In this document: positions 51,575-61,203 of the stretch, piece after piece
How the letters are laid out: each line of letters begins with the position of its first letter
How positions within the stretch are numbered: position 1 is the first letter of the stretch
Assembly (NCBI GenBank): GCA_963736175.1
Contig: CAVTNU010000031.1
Span: forward strand, 1 to 64,000
Length of the DNA: 64,000 bases
DNA from: Rhodoblastus sp963736175
Lineage (GTDB): Bacteria; Pseudomonadota; Alphaproteobacteria; Rhizobiales; Beijerinckiaceae
Direction of reading: 5' to 3'
The notes under the pieces: generated by a model
What the model saw: the letters and a program-made list of their open reading frames with translations, nothing else
The model's database searches: none
Told to the model about the DNA's origin: nothing
Translations under genes and position numbers: made by a program

Positions 51575-52761
51575 CGATCCACCTCCCCGAACACGATGTC
51601 CTGCGCGCCCAAAATCGCCGACACGTCGGCGAGCATGTGGCCGCGGCTCAAAAAATCCATCGCCTGCAAATGCGCGAAACCCGGCGCGCGAATCTTGCAT
51701 TTGTACGGCTTGTCCGTGCCGTCGGAGACGAGATAGACGCCGAACTCGCCCTTGGGCGCCTCGACCGCCGCATAAACCTCGCCGGCCGGAACGCGAAAAC
51801 CTTCGGTGAACAGCTTGAAGTGATGAATCAACGATTCCATCGAGCGCTTCATCTCGCCGCGGCGCGGTGCGGTGACCTTGTGGTTTTCAATGCGCACCGG
51901 GCCTTCGGCGCCATTGGCCAGCAATTTTTCGACGCACTGCCGGATGATCTTGATCGACTGGCGCATTTCCTCCATGCGAACGACCTGGCGGTCGTAACAG
52001 TCGCCATGCTTGCCGACGGGAATGTCGAAATCCATCTCCTCGTAGCACTCGTAGGGTTGGGCGCGACGCAAATCCCAGGCCACACCGGAGCCGCGCAGAA
52101 CAGGGCCGGAAAAGCCCCATTTCCAGCATTCTTCCAGCGTGACAACGCCAATGTCGACGTTGCGCTGCTTGAAGATGCGGTTCTCGATGAACAACGCTTC
52201 GAGATCGTCGCAGACCTTCAGGAAGGGATCGCACCAGGCGCCGATATCTTCGATCAACTTGACCGGCAAATCCGTCGCGACGCCGCCAGGACGGAAATAA
52301 TTGGCGTGCATGCGCGCGCCGCTGGCGCGCTCGTAGAACACCATCAGCTTTTCGCGTTCCTCGAAGCCCCAGAGCGGCGGCGTCAGGGCGCCGACATCCA
52401 TCGCTTGGGTCGTCACGTTGAGCAGATGCGACAGGATGCGGCCGATTTCACTGTACAGCACGCGGATCAGTTGCGCGCGGCGTGGCGCCTCGACGCCAAG
52501 AAGACGTTCGATGGCCAGACAGAAGGCGTGCTCCTGGTTCATCGGCGCGCAATAGTCGAGCCGATCGAAATAGGGCACGTTCTGCAGATAGGTTCGCAAC
52601 TCCATAAGCTTTTCGGTGCCGCGATGCAGCAGGCCGATATGCGGATCGACGCGTTCGACCACTTCGCCGTCCAGCTCCAGCACAAGGCGCAGCACGCCGT
52701 GCGCCGCAGGATGCTGCGGGCCGAAGTTGATCGAGAAATTGCGCAGGTTCTGTTCGCTCAT
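51571..52761 (-). CDS. nuoD: NADH-quinone oxidoreductase subunit D
   Basis: A 396-residue 49-kDa subunit forming the quinone pocket. NFGPQHPAAHGVLRLVLELDG (cut), with the conserved histidine, lies near residue 12; SVAR-type sequences and DPCYDR-like GSGVAWDLRRAQPYECY follow; the C-terminus IVFGEVDR is typical. ATG 52761 is preferred over a TTG that overlaps the nuoC stop. Confidence 0.95.
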   Translation of the reverse strand: MSEQNLRNFSINFGPQHPAAHGVLRLVLELDGEVVERVDPHIGLLHRGTEKLMELRTYLQNVPYFDRLDYCAPMNQEHAFCLAIERLLGVEAPRRAQLIRVLYSEIGRILSHLLNVTTQAMDVGALTPPLWGFEEREKLMVFYERASGARMHANYFRPGGVATDLPVKLIEDIGAWCDPFLKVCDDLEALFIENRIFKQRNVDIGVVTLEECWKWGFSGPVLRGSGVAWDLRRAQPYECYEEMDFDIPVGKHGDCYDRQVVRMEEMRQSIKIIRQCVEKLLANGAEGPVRIENHKVTAPRRGEMKRSMESLIHHFKLFTEGFRVPAGEVYAAVEAPKGEFGVYLVSDGTDKPYKCKIRAPGFAHLQAMDFLSRGHMLADVSAILGAQDIVFGEVDR

Positions 52762-52781
52762 CTGTTTCGGTCCCGGCCCGA

Positions 52782-53444
52782 TCAACCCTGCTTGTTCGCC
52801 TTTTCGTCGCCTGGAAGGACGTAGTCCGTTCCTTCCCAGGGCGAGAGAAAGTCGAAGCTCCGATATTCTTGAGTAAGCCGCACCGGCTCATAGACGACGC
52901 GCTTCTGTTCGTCGTCGTAGCGCACTTCGACGTAGCCGCTTGTTGGAAAATCCTTGCGCAAAGGATGGCCGTCGAAGCCGTAATCGGTGAGTATGCGCCG
53001 CAGATCCGGGTGACCGGTGAACAGCACGCCATACATGTCGTAAGCCTCGCGTTCGTACCAATCAACGGCCGGCCAGAGGTCGCTCGCGGACGGGACGGGA
53101 CGGGCCTCGTCTGTTCTGGTCTTGACGCGCACGCGCAGATTGGCCTTGGGCGCCAGGAGATGCACGACCACGTCGAAACGCTCTTCGCGCGCCGGCCAAT
53201 CGACGCCCGTCAAGTCGATGAAGCTGACGAATCCGCAGGCGTCGCGCAGTAAGGTCAGCGCTTCGATCCATTTGTCGCGCGCAACCGTCAAGGTCAGTTC
53301 GTCGAACGCGATGAGGGAAGTCTCGATCGCGCCCGGAAGGCCGGCGGCGACCGTGTCGGCCAAAGCCTTCAATTGCGCATTGAGCGACGCCGCGTGATCG
53401 GCCGCCGTCGCGGATGCGCTTTCAACGCCTTGCTCATTGACCAT
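52782..53444 (-). CDS. nuoC: NADH-quinone oxidoreductase subunit C
   Basis: A 220-residue 30-kDa subunit, separate from NuoD as in other alphaproteobacteria. The signature WYEREAYDMYGVLFTGHPDLRRILTDYGFDGHPLRKDFP (cut to its core EREAYDMYG and GHPLRKDFP) is present. It starts with ATG 53444. The first 30 residues are Ala-rich and poorly conserved. Confidence 0.95.
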   Translation of the reverse strand: MVNEQGVESASATAADHAASLNAQLKALADTVAAGLPGAIETSLIAFDELTLTVARDKWIEALTLLRDACGFVSFIDLTGVDWPAREERFDVVVHLLAPKANLRVRVKTRTDEARPVPSASDLWPAVDWYEREAYDMYGVLFTGHPDLRRILTDYGFDGHPLRKDFPTSGYVEVRYDDEQKRVVYEPVRLTQEYRSFDFLSPWEGTDYVLPGDEKANKQG

Positions 53445-53494
53445 AGCATCACCCTATGCCTTCGAGCGGGCGAACCGCCCCGACAGGCCAAAAA

Positions 53495-54079
53495 TTACCG
53501 TTCGATGGTTCCCGTGCGGCGGATTTTCCGCTGCAACAGCAATATCCCGTATAACAGCGCCTCCGCCGACGGCGGACAGCCCGGCACGTAGATGTCGACC
53601 GGAACGACGCGGTCGCAACCGCGCACCACCGAATAGGAGAAGTGATAATAGCCGCCGCCGTTGGCGCAGGAACCCATCGAAATCACGTAGCGCGGCTCGG
53701 GCATCTGGTCGTAGACCTTGCGCAGGGCCGGAGCCATCTTATTGGTCAAGGTGCCGGCGACGATCATCACGTCCGACTGACGCGGCGAGGCGCGCGGGGC
53801 GAAGCCGAATCGCTCCACGTCGTAGCGCGGCATCGAAAGCTGCATCATTTCCACGGCGCAGCATGCCAGACCGAAGGTCATCCACATCAACGATCCGGTG
53901 CGCGCCCAATGGATCAAGTCGTCGACGCTGGTTACGATGAAGCCCTTATCGGCCAGTTGATCGTTGATCGTCAGGAAATAGGGATCATCCGCTCCGAGCG
54001 GCTTGCCGGTGCGCGGATCGAGAATTCCCTTGGGCGCCGGCGCGGTCAACGGGTCGCCCTGCGAAGAGATCAATCCCAT
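53495..54079 (-). CDS. nuoB: NADH-quinone oxidoreductase subunit B
   Basis: A 194-residue subunit holding cluster N2. The ligands are in GLACCAVEMM (tandem Cys), GSCANGGGYY and VPGCPPSAEAL. The ATG at 54079 gives the usual MGLISSQ start and overlaps nuoA by 10 bases; AAGGGG is 8 bases upstream. An ATG at 54100 would overlap nuoA by 31 bases and is less likely. Confidence 0.95.
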   Translation of the reverse strand: MGLISSQGDPLTAPAPKGILDPRTGKPLGADDPYFLTINDQLADKGFIVTSVDDLIHWARTGSLMWMTFGLACCAVEMMQLSMPRYDVERFGFAPRASPRQSDVMIVAGTLTNKMAPALRKVYDQMPEPRYVISMGSCANGGGYYHFSYSVVRGCDRVVPVDIYVPGCPPSAEALLYGILLLQRKIRRTGTIER

Positions 54080-54435
54080 TCGAGCGCCCCTTTTCTCCAT
54101 TCATAGATGAAACCGACCGTCAGCACGCCCAGGAACACCATCATTGACCAGAAGCCGAAAAGCCCGACGCTCTTGAACGCGGCCGCCCAGGGAAACAGAA
54201 ACGCCACTTCTAGGTCGAAAACGATGAACAACAGCGAGACGAGATAGAATCGCACGTCGAACTTCATGCGCGCGTCGTCGAAAGCGTTGAAGCCGCATTC
54301 GTAGGCCGAGAGCTTTTCAGGGTCCGGCGCTTTGAAGGCCAGAATGAATGGGGCGATCAGCAGAACCCCGGTAATCGCCGCCGACAACGCAATGAATATC
54401 ACGAGCGGCAGATAATCGTTCAGAAGGCTCGACAT
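54070..54435 (-). CDS. nuoA: NADH-quinone oxidoreductase subunit A
   Basis: A 121-residue, three-helix subunit. The loop motif KLSAYECGFNAFDDARMKFDVRFYLV (core YECGF and DVRFYLV) is diagnostic. ATG 54435 is the first gene of the operon; the promoter should lie in the 247 bases between it and tRNA-Asp. I see no recognisable regulator site there. Confidence 0.95.
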   Translation of the reverse strand: MSSLLNDYLPLVIFIALSAAITGVLLIAPFILAFKAPDPEKLSAYECGFNAFDDARMKFDVRFYLVSLLFIVFDLEVAFLFPWAAAFKSVGLFGFWSMMVFLGVLTVGFIYEWRKGALEWD

Positions 54436-54682
54436 GGCATGGTCCAGACTCTTCGCGTCCTCGCGCCACGCGTCGAAAACGATGCTTCGGGCGGAAAACG
54501 CGCTCGGGGTTCCGTATCCCACAGCGATGGCTGGCGCAAGATGGAAGCCCCATCAATTCGGCTTCCAATAGCCCAACGCCATCCGACTTTCGGGTGGCCC
54601 GCCTGTCCGCTTTCTTTTTGGGCGGCAAATGCGCAGCGGCGGCAAAAGCGGTGCGCGTTATTCCAGCGGATTGATCAAAAAA

Positions 54683-54759
<77 letters not shown>

Positions 54760-54888
54760 CGCTCGAAAGCGACGCTGCGCGCCGATCGGAGGACTGCCGG
54801 ATAAGGCAGGCCTCCCGCCAAGTCAAGGGTTCAAACGCGATTTAGACTCACGAAATGGGCGGTTTCAAGGACCGAGAATCGCCAAAGC

Positions 54889-55587
54889 TCACAATTTCGC
54901 GCGACACAGGCGCCAACGCGCCATCTCGGCGCGGGTCACGTAATGCAGGGAATCGGACGAGGTTCTCTCGGCGTAGCGCACCAATTCGCGGCTGACTCCC
55001 ATGCGCGCGCTATATCGCATCAGCAATCGCGCCATCGGGCCGTCGTCGTGGACGCGCTTATAGCCGACGCCGTCGGCAAGATCGATGCGAAACTTATCGG
55101 CGAACATCCGATGGATGGCCACCAGGCTTTGCGGCGGCGTCACCCGCTCCTTGCCGCCCATCAGCGCGTAGACGCAGGCCGAAAGACAGCGTGCGGACGA
55201 AAACCGCGTCACGCCCCCCCGCGAATCGATCCGCGCCACGACAACCGCGGCGCCGAGGCGGCGCAACGCTGTTCCCAGCTCCATCGAGGCGAGCACCCGC
55301 CCGCCCTGCGAATTGATGAAAACGACTGAACGCAAATTGCCCGAACGGACGTTGTCGTGGATGAAATCGATGAAGGTCTGCGGCGTGCTCTCGACGATTT
55401 CGCCTTCGGCGGCGATCGCCAGCGGACAATGCGAATGGCATTTCGCCTGATCGCCCATCGATTCGACGCGGAACGTCATCTCGCCAGCGGAAGGCCGGCC
55501 GACCGCCAGCGTCATATTAAGAACGACCGCCCCGGCGAAGGCCAGCGCCCATCCATATCCGCGTATTCCCAAGCCAAAAACGGACAT
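54889..55587 (-). CDS. Exported ClpP/SppA-fold protein (COG3904-like)
   Basis: A 232-residue protein with an N-terminal signal or anchor helix (about 11-29). The middle resembles the ClpP/crotonase fold: INSQGGRV at residues 91-98 (compare ClpP NSPGG), RCLSACVYALMGG with S136 at the nucleophile position, and AIHRM with H159. An Asp partner is not obvious. Such COG3904 periplasmic proteins are common in Rhizobiales and have no proven substrate; serine-type peptidase activity is a reasonable guess. ATG 55587 is chosen because upstream codons run into tRNA-Val. Confidence 0.75.
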   Translation of the reverse strand: MSVFGLGIRGYGWALAFAGAVVLNMTLAVGRPSAGEMTFRVESMGDQAKCHSHCPLAIAAEGEIVESTPQTFIDFIHDNVRSGNLRSVVFINSQGGRVLASMELGTALRRLGAAVVVARIDSRGGVTRFSSARCLSACVYALMGGKERVTPPQSLVAIHRMFADKFRIDLADGVGYKRVHDDGPMARLLMRYSARMGVSRELVRYAERTSSDSLHYVTRAEMARWRLCRAKL

Positions 55588-55618
55588 GGACGTCTCCAAA
55601 ACCGCGCCACGGGCGAAT

Positions 55619-55694
55619 TGGTGGGCGGTGACGGTCTCGAACCGCCGACATCCTGCGTGTAAAGCAGGCGCTCTACCAACTGAGCTAACCGCCC
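55619..55694 (-). tRNA. tRNA-Val (anticodon TAC)
   Basis: 76 bases with encoded CCA. Minus-strand cloverleaf: acceptor GGGCGGT/ACCGCCC, D arm TAGCTCAGTTGGTAGAGC, anticodon stem CCTGC with loop TTTACAC, T arm GGCGGTTCGAGACCGTC. The anticodon TAC reads GTA/GTG Val codons. It is 31 bases upstream of the ClpP-fold gene start. Confidence 0.97.
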
Positions 55695-55865
55695 GCCGCG
55701 CGGTATCGACGCCCCACGCGAAACCTGTTGTGCAAACCGCCACGCCCGAGCGGGACAGCAGCGATCAGCTTATCAAACGCGCTCGCGCGCTTCAAACGAA
55801 ACGCGCGAGGCAAATTCCTGGACTGCTAGGCCAACGCGCCGATCATGCGCCGGCGCGGCCAGCGA

Positions 55866-56150
55866 TCACTTAGCTTTGTTGACCGTCGCCTTCAACTGAG
55901 CGCCAGCCTTGAAGCGGACGTTCTTGGAAGCAGGAATCTTGATCTCTTCGCCAGTGGCCGGGTTGCGGCCCTTGCCGGCGGCGCGCTTCTTCACGGAAAA
56001 CGTGCCAAATCCGACCAGGCGAACTTCTTCGCCCTTCTTCAAGGATTTGCTGATGCCTTCAATGACGGCGTCAATCGCAGCCGCAGCGGCGGCTTTCGAG
56101 GATTCAGTCGCTTCGGCGACATGTTCGATCAATTCAGCTTTATTGGTCAT
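55866..56150 (-). CDS. hup: DNA-binding protein HU
   Basis: A 94-residue HU-family histone-like protein that bends and compacts DNA. Typical blocks are MTNKAELIEHVAE, VRLVGFGTFSVKKRAA, and GRNPATGEEIKIPASKNVRFKAG (cut), with the proline arm. It lies downstream of lon, as in many Proteobacteria, but a strong terminator separates the two, so it has its own promoter. Confidence 0.96.
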   Translation of the reverse strand: MTNKAELIEHVAEATESSKAAAAAAIDAVIEGISKSLKKGEEVRLVGFGTFSVKKRAAGKGRNPATGEEIKIPASKNVRFKAGAQLKATVNKAK

Positions 56151-56723
56151 GTGGCCATGGTCCCTGTTGTTTGCGCAAGCGCTCCGAAACGGTGGACGCT
56201 ACAGGCCCAGTTCGATGACGATCAAGGGTGCAGCGCTGTCCGCCTAGTTCGCTTGCAGCGGCAATAGTTCGAATCGCCGTTGTCCGGCGGCATGACTTTC
56301 TCGTGGAACAGCCCAGAATGCAAGGGAGTGAACGGCTTGCTATCGAAAAAAACCTTAAAACGGATGGCCCTTCGCAATGCAGCAACAAAAAAAGCGCGGT
56401 AAATGCTCCGTTCACGGACGACCAAATGTGAAATTTCCGGCGTTACGCCGCATCCGCCGCTCTATCGAACGACGATCCCCGCGACGTGGGCTCCCCAGAG
56501 ACGATAACCGCCCGCCGGCGCGCCGCGTTGAAACGCTTGCGCTCCACATGATTGAAATAATCATCACAATTATCTGTTTTAATTTGCGCTTTATCGACGC
56601 GCCGACGGATGTCCAGATAAAAAATAGAGCGTTCTTCATCGCGAAACGAGAAGAACGCTCTAACTTTTTGTCTCAGCCTAGGATCCTCGCCAAGAAGGTC
56701 TCGCGACCGTCTTGGATCGGACG
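56151..56723 (-). other. Intergenic region between lon and hup
   Basis: This stretch of 573 bases holds the lon terminator (56625-56662) and, nearer to hup, the hup promoter region. It is AT-rich at 56550-56620. Short open frames here lack codon bias, so I see no gene. Confidence 0.55.
56625..56662 (-). terminator. Rho-independent terminator after lon
   Basis: A perfect 13-bp stem (TAGAGCGTTCTTC with GAAGAACGCTCTA) and a 12-base loop. On the minus strand it is followed by TTTTTT (as ATTTTTTATC), 62 bases after the lon stop. On the plus strand a run of T (CTTTTTG) follows too, so it could act in both directions. Confidence 0.88.
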
Positions 56724-59153
56724 TTAATGGGCGACCAAACCGGGGCCATCGTCTTCGGATGAAACGGCGACAACCTTCGCTGCGGCGCCCTCTTCCCAGG
56801 TGATCGGCGTCGGTTGGCGCACGAGAGCGTGCTGAAGCACTTCCTCCATCCGCGACACCGGCACGATCTCCAGCGCATTCTTGACGCTGACCGGAATATC
56901 GACCAGGTCCTTGGCGTTTTCTTCCGGGATAATCACCTTCTTCAAGCCGCCGCGCAGCGCAGCGAGAAGCTTTTCCTTCAAGCCGCCGATCGGCAGGACG
57001 CGTCCGCGCAACGTGATCTCGCCGGTCATGGCGATGTCGCGGCGCACGGGAATGCCGGTCATGATCGAGACAATGGCGGTAGCCATCGCCACGCCGGCCG
57101 AAGGGCCGTCCTTGGGCGTCGCGCCTTCCGGCACGTGCACATGGATGTCGCGCTTGTCGAACATCGGCGGCTCGACGCCGAAATCGACGGCGCGCGAGCG
57201 GACATAAGAGGCCGCCGCGGAGATCGATTCCTTCATCACCTCACGCAGATTGCCGGTGACGGTCATGCGACCCTTGCCCGGCATCATCACGCCTTCAATG
57301 GTCAGCAATTCGCCGCCGACTTCCGTCCAGGCCAGACCGGTCACGACGCCGACCTGATCCTCGCTCTCGACCTCGCCGTAGCGATAACGCGGCACGCCGA
57401 GATATTCCTCAATGTTCTTCTCGGTGACGTCGACCTTCTTGGTCTTGTTCTTCGACAGAAGGATTTCCTTCACCGCCTTGCGCGACAGATTGGAAATTTC
57501 GCGTTCGAGATTGCGCACGCCGGCTTCCCGCGTATAGCGGCGGATCAGCTTGGTCAGTCCGCTGTCGTCGATCGACCATTCCTTCAGTTCCAGGCCATGC
57601 TTTTTCATCGCGGCCGGGATCAGATGTTTTCTGGCGATTTCGGCCTTTTCATCCTCGGTGTAGCCGGCGATGCGGATGATCTCCATGCGGTCCATCAGCG
57701 GCGCCGGAATATTGAGCGTATTCGCGGTCGTCACGAACATCACGTTCGAGAGATCGTAATCGACCTCAAGATAATGATCGTTGAAGCTGTGATTCTGCTC
57801 GGGATCGAGCACCTCAAGCAGAGCCGAGGACGGATCGCCACGGAAGTCCATGCCCATCTTGTCGATTTCATCGAGCAAGAACAGCGGATTGGACGTCTTC
57901 GCCTTACGCATCGACTGGATGATCTTGCCGGGCATCGAACCGATATAGGTGCGCCTGTGGCCACGAATCTCGGCTTCGTCGCGCACGCCGCCGAGCGACA
58001 TGCGCACGAATTCGCGTCCAGTCGCCTTGGCGATCGACTTGCCGAGCGAGGTCTTGCCGACGCCAGGCGGTCCGACCAGACAGAGAATCGGCCCGGTCAA
58101 CTTGTTGGCGCGGCTCTGCACCGCAAGATACTCGATGATGCGGTCCTTGACTTTGTCGAGGCCGTAATGCTCCGAATCGAGCAGGTTCTGCGCCGACTCA
58201 AGATCCTTCTTAACCTTGGAGCGCTTGTTCCACGGAATCGACAGCAGCCAATCGAGGTAATTGCGCACCACGGTCGCTTCCGCAGACATCGGCGACATCT
58301 GCCGCAGCTTCTTCAATTCGGCTTGCGCTTTGTCGCGCGCTTCCTTCGACAGTTTGGTGGCCTTGATCCGCTCGTCGAGCTCGGAGAGGTCGTCCTTGCC
58401 GTCCTCGTCGCCCAACTCCTTCTGGATCGCCTTCATCTGCTCGTTGAGGTAATACTCGCGCTGCGTCTTCTCCATCTGGCGCTTGACGCGCGTGCGGATG
58501 CGCTTTTCGACCTGCAGCACCGAAATCTCGCTTTCCATCAAGGCGAGGCATTTTTCCAGACGTTTGGCGACCGAAGCCATTTCCAGCACGGCCTGCTTGT
58601 CCGAGATTTTCACCGCAAGATGGGAAGCGACCGTATCGGCCAGCTTGCCGTAATCCTCGATCTGCGCCACCGCCGAAACGACTTCGGGCGAGACCTTCTT
58701 GTTGAGCTTGACGTAGCCTTCAAATTCGGATGCGACGGAACGCGCCAGAGCTTCGATCTCGACCGGATTATGCAGATCTTCCGGCGTGATCTCGGCGTCG
58801 GCCTCGTAATATTCGTCGGTGCGCGTGTAGCGTCCGACCTTGGCGCGCGCCACGCCCTCGACCAGCACCTTAACCGTGCCGTCGGGCAATTTCAGCAACT
58901 GCAGCACATTGGCGAAAACGCCGGCGGTGTAGATCGCCTCCGGTTTGGGATCGTCTTCCGCGGCGTTCTGCTGAGTAGCGAGCAGGATAAACTTATCCGC
59001 CTTCATCACCTCTTCAAGCGCGCGAATACTCTTTTCGCGGCCAACGAACAAAGGAACGATCATATGCGGAAAAACGACAATGTCGCGCAACGGCAAAACC
59101 GGATAGCTGTCGATCGCGCCGGCGGCGGGTAGTTCACGCTTCTGGCTGGTCAT
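56724..59153 (-). CDS. lon: Lon ATP-dependent protease
   Basis: An 809-residue cytoplasmic AAA+ serine protease. N-terminal LON domain (YPVLPLRDIVVFPHMIVPLF, cut), Walker A GPPGVGKTSLGKSIA near residue 360, Walker B FLLDEIDKM, and the proteolytic Ser-Lys dyad in DGPSAGVAMATA and IGGLKEKLLAALRGG. It degrades misfolded and regulatory proteins. A heat-shock-type promoter lies about 160 bases upstream. ATG 59153 gives the family start; a longer frame is unlikely. Confidence 0.96.
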   Translation of the reverse strand: MTSQKRELPAAGAIDSYPVLPLRDIVVFPHMIVPLFVGREKSIRALEEVMKADKFILLATQQNAAEDDPKPEAIYTAGVFANVLQLLKLPDGTVKVLVEGVARAKVGRYTRTDEYYEADAEITPEDLHNPVEIEALARSVASEFEGYVKLNKKVSPEVVSAVAQIEDYGKLADTVASHLAVKISDKQAVLEMASVAKRLEKCLALMESEISVLQVEKRIRTRVKRQMEKTQREYYLNEQMKAIQKELGDEDGKDDLSELDERIKATKLSKEARDKAQAELKKLRQMSPMSAEATVVRNYLDWLLSIPWNKRSKVKKDLESAQNLLDSEHYGLDKVKDRIIEYLAVQSRANKLTGPILCLVGPPGVGKTSLGKSIAKATGREFVRMSLGGVRDEAEIRGHRRTYIGSMPGKIIQSMRKAKTSNPLFLLDEIDKMGMDFRGDPSSALLEVLDPEQNHSFNDHYLEVDYDLSNVMFVTTANTLNIPAPLMDRMEIIRIAGYTEDEKAEIARKHLIPAAMKKHGLELKEWSIDDSGLTKLIRRYTREAGVRNLEREISNLSRKAVKEILLSKNKTKKVDVTEKNIEEYLGVPRYRYGEVESEDQVGVVTGLAWTEVGGELLTIEGVMMPGKGRMTVTGNLREVMKESISAAASYVRSRAVDFGVEPPMFDKRDIHVHVPEGATPKDGPSAGVAMATAIVSIMTGIPVRRDIAMTGEITLRGRVLPIGGLKEKLLAALRGGLKKVIIPEENAKDLVDIPVSVKNALEIVPVSRMEEVLQHALVRQPTPITWEEGAAAKVVAVSSEDDGPGLVAH

Positions 59154-59312
59154 TTCGTTGTCCTGTCTTTTGCGGTCTGTCGAACGCGTTTCGAGCCGAT
59201 CGTCAAACCAAGGCCGATGCAAGGACGGCGCCCACTCGCGAACGCCTTCTTGCCTCCGCCTTTGCCGCTTGACCTCTCGCGAGCGTCCGCGGCGTTGGGG
59301 GGTATTATTGCC

Positions 59313-59341
59313 AGATGGGATCGACCTAAGCCGGTTTCAAG
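59313..59341 (-). promoter_or_regulatory. Sigma-32-type heat-shock promoter for lon
   Basis: On the minus strand CTTGAAA (59335-59341) is followed after 15 bases by CCCATCT (59313-59319). This matches the RpoH consensus (CTTGAAA, 13-15 bases, CCCATNT). Transcription would start near 59305, about 150 bases before the lon ATG. Lon is heat-shock controlled in many bacteria. Confidence 0.72.
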
Positions 59342-59515
59342 CGGATCGTAAAGATCCGACTGTCATTCCCAAGGACGCGGCGGACGCCTTCGCAAAACCG
59401 CCTCGCGCCGCACGAAACGCCGGGCGCAAGACGAGCCGGCGTCCCGCCGACCGGGCCCGCCGCTGAACTCAGGTAAACTCCTTGAAGCTTGTCAGGCTTT
59501 TCCGGAAGACGCGGC

Positions 59516-59545
59516 AAAAAGGGGCCGACGCGATGTCGCGACGGC
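59516..59545 (-). terminator. Probable terminator after clpX
   Basis: An imperfect palindrome at 59524-59545 (8 of 9 stem pairs, loop of 4) lies 18 bases after the clpX stop. On the minus strand it is followed by CCCTTTTTG. It would end the clpX transcript before lon. Confidence 0.6.
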
Positions 59546-59563
59546 GCCCAATAATGGGGCGAA

Positions 59564-60829
59564 TCAGGCGCTGGCGCCGCTCTTTTCCTTGCTCTCGCCG
59601 TAGATATAAAGCGGGCGCGCCTTGCCTTCGACGACCTCGGGGCCGATGACGACCTGCTCGACGTCGTCCATGCCGGGAAGATCGTACATGGTGTCGAGCA
59701 AAATGCCCTCCATGATCGAGCGCAGCCCGCGCGCGCCGGTCTTACGATCGATCGCCTTGCGGGCGATGACGTTGAGCGCCTCGTCCTGGAAGGTCAGCTC
59801 GGTGTTCTCCATCTCGAAAAGACGCTGATATTGCTTGACCAGAGCGTTCTTCGGCTCGGTGAGAATCTTTTTCAGCGCGTCCTCGTCGAGGTCCTCGAGC
59901 GTCGCGATTACCGGCAAACGACCGACGAATTCGGGGATCAGACCGAAACGCAGCAGATCTTCTGGTTCGACGCTGCGGAAAATTTCGCCGGTGCGACGCT
60001 CGTCCGGACCCTCGACCTTGGCGCCGAAGCCGATCGACGTGCCCTTGCCGCGCCCCGAGATGATCTTGTCGAGACCCGCGAAGGCGCCGCCGCAGATGAA
60101 CAGGATATTGGTGGTGTCGACCTGCAGGAACTCCTGCTGCGGATGCTTGCGCCCGCCCTGCGGGGGCACCGAAGCCACCGTGCCTTCCATGATTTTCAGC
60201 AAGGCCTGCTGTACGCCTTCGCCCGACACGTCGCGCGTGATCGAAGGATTGTCGGACTTGCGCGAAATCTTGTCGATTTCGTCGATGTAGACGATGCCGC
60301 GCTGGGCGCGTTCGACGTTGTAGTCGGACGCCTGCAACAGCTTGAGGATGATATTTTCCACGTCCTCGCCGACGTAGCCGGCCTCGGTCAGCGTGGTGGC
60401 GTCGGCCATCGTGAAGGGCACGTCGAGAATGCGCGCCAGCGTCTGCGCCAGCAGCGTCTTGCCCGAACCGGTTGGACCAACGAGCAGAATATTGGATTTG
60501 GCGAGTTCGACGTCGCTGTGCTTGCTGGCGTGATTGAGGCGCTTGTAATGGTTATGCACCGCAACCGACAGCACGCGCTTGGCCTGGAACTGGCCGATGA
60601 CGTAATCGTCGAGAACCTTGCAGATCTCCTTCGGCGTGGGAATGCCGTCGCGCGTCTTGACCAGCGCCGACTTGTTCTCCTCGCGGATGATATCCATGCA
60701 CAATTCGACGCATTCGTCGCAAATGAACACGGTCGGCCCGGCGATCAGCTTGCGGACCTCGTGTTGGCTCTTGCCGCAGAACGAGCAATAGAGCGTGTTC
60801 TTCGAGTCGCTGCTGCCAATCTTGCTCAT
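59564..60829 (-). CDS. clpX: ATP-dependent Clp protease ATP-binding subunit ClpX
   Basis: A 421-residue AAA+ unfoldase. The N-terminal zinc-binding domain has C15, C18, C37 and C40; Walker A is GPTGSGKTLLAQTLA near residue 117; the IGF loop that docks to ClpP reads IGFGAKV. It delivers tagged substrates to ClpP. ATG 60829 is preceded by GGAGAAG; the ATG at 60841 is less probable. A terminator follows, so it may be transcribed apart from lon. Confidence 0.96.
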   Translation of the reverse strand: MSKIGSSDSKNTLYCSFCGKSQHEVRKLIAGPTVFICDECVELCMDIIREENKSALVKTRDGIPTPKEICKVLDDYVIGQFQAKRVLSVAVHNHYKRLNHASKHSDVELAKSNILLVGPTGSGKTLLAQTLARILDVPFTMADATTLTEAGYVGEDVENIILKLLQASDYNVERAQRGIVYIDEIDKISRKSDNPSITRDVSGEGVQQALLKIMEGTVASVPPQGGRKHPQQEFLQVDTTNILFICGGAFAGLDKIISGRGKGTSIGFGAKVEGPDERRTGEIFRSVEPEDLLRFGLIPEFVGRLPVIATLEDLDEDALKKILTEPKNALVKQYQRLFEMENTELTFQDEALNVIARKAIDRKTGARGLRSIMEGILLDTMYDLPGMDDVEQVVIGPEVVEGKARPLYIYGESKEKSGASA

Positions 60830-61203
60830 AGGCTTCTCCATACGACCGTATTTTACGAATCGGTCGATTCTTTTATCGATACCGGCTCCAGCCTAAGAAA
60901 TCGTAGACGGAAGTCCGATTTGATCACGGTCGGCGAAACAGAACAAGAACATCCCTGTTTGTCCCCACTTGGCCGCGCATTGCGCCTGAGCATATTCCGA
61001 AAAAGCCACCCAACTTTTCCAACGTGAATACGCATTAAAACAAACCGCTAGAGCGCATTCCTTAAACTGGTCGGCCCTCAAGCGCTCATGGGCGCGTCAA
61101 TAGCGCGCCGCATTTGGCTAACTTATGCGCGCGCCGCGGCATTGCAACGGCGCTGCGCCAAAATCTGACACTGCGCAACTCATGCAAGCTACGCGCCAGC
61201 GGC
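60830..61203 (-). other. Intergenic region between clpP and clpX
   Basis: This region of 374 bases has no convincing gene. It should contain the clpX promoter and the end of the clpP transcript. I see no clear hairpin with a T run and no strong regulator site. Confidence 0.4.

Noticed and set aside
56814..59132. 772-codon plus-strand frame opposite lon
   Set aside because: Lon is unambiguous on the minus strand; the antisense frame is open only because of codon bias.
59158..59466. 102-codon plus-strand frame between lon and clpX
   Set aside because: Arg/Ser-rich product without ribosome binding site; it overlaps the lon heat-shock promoter region.
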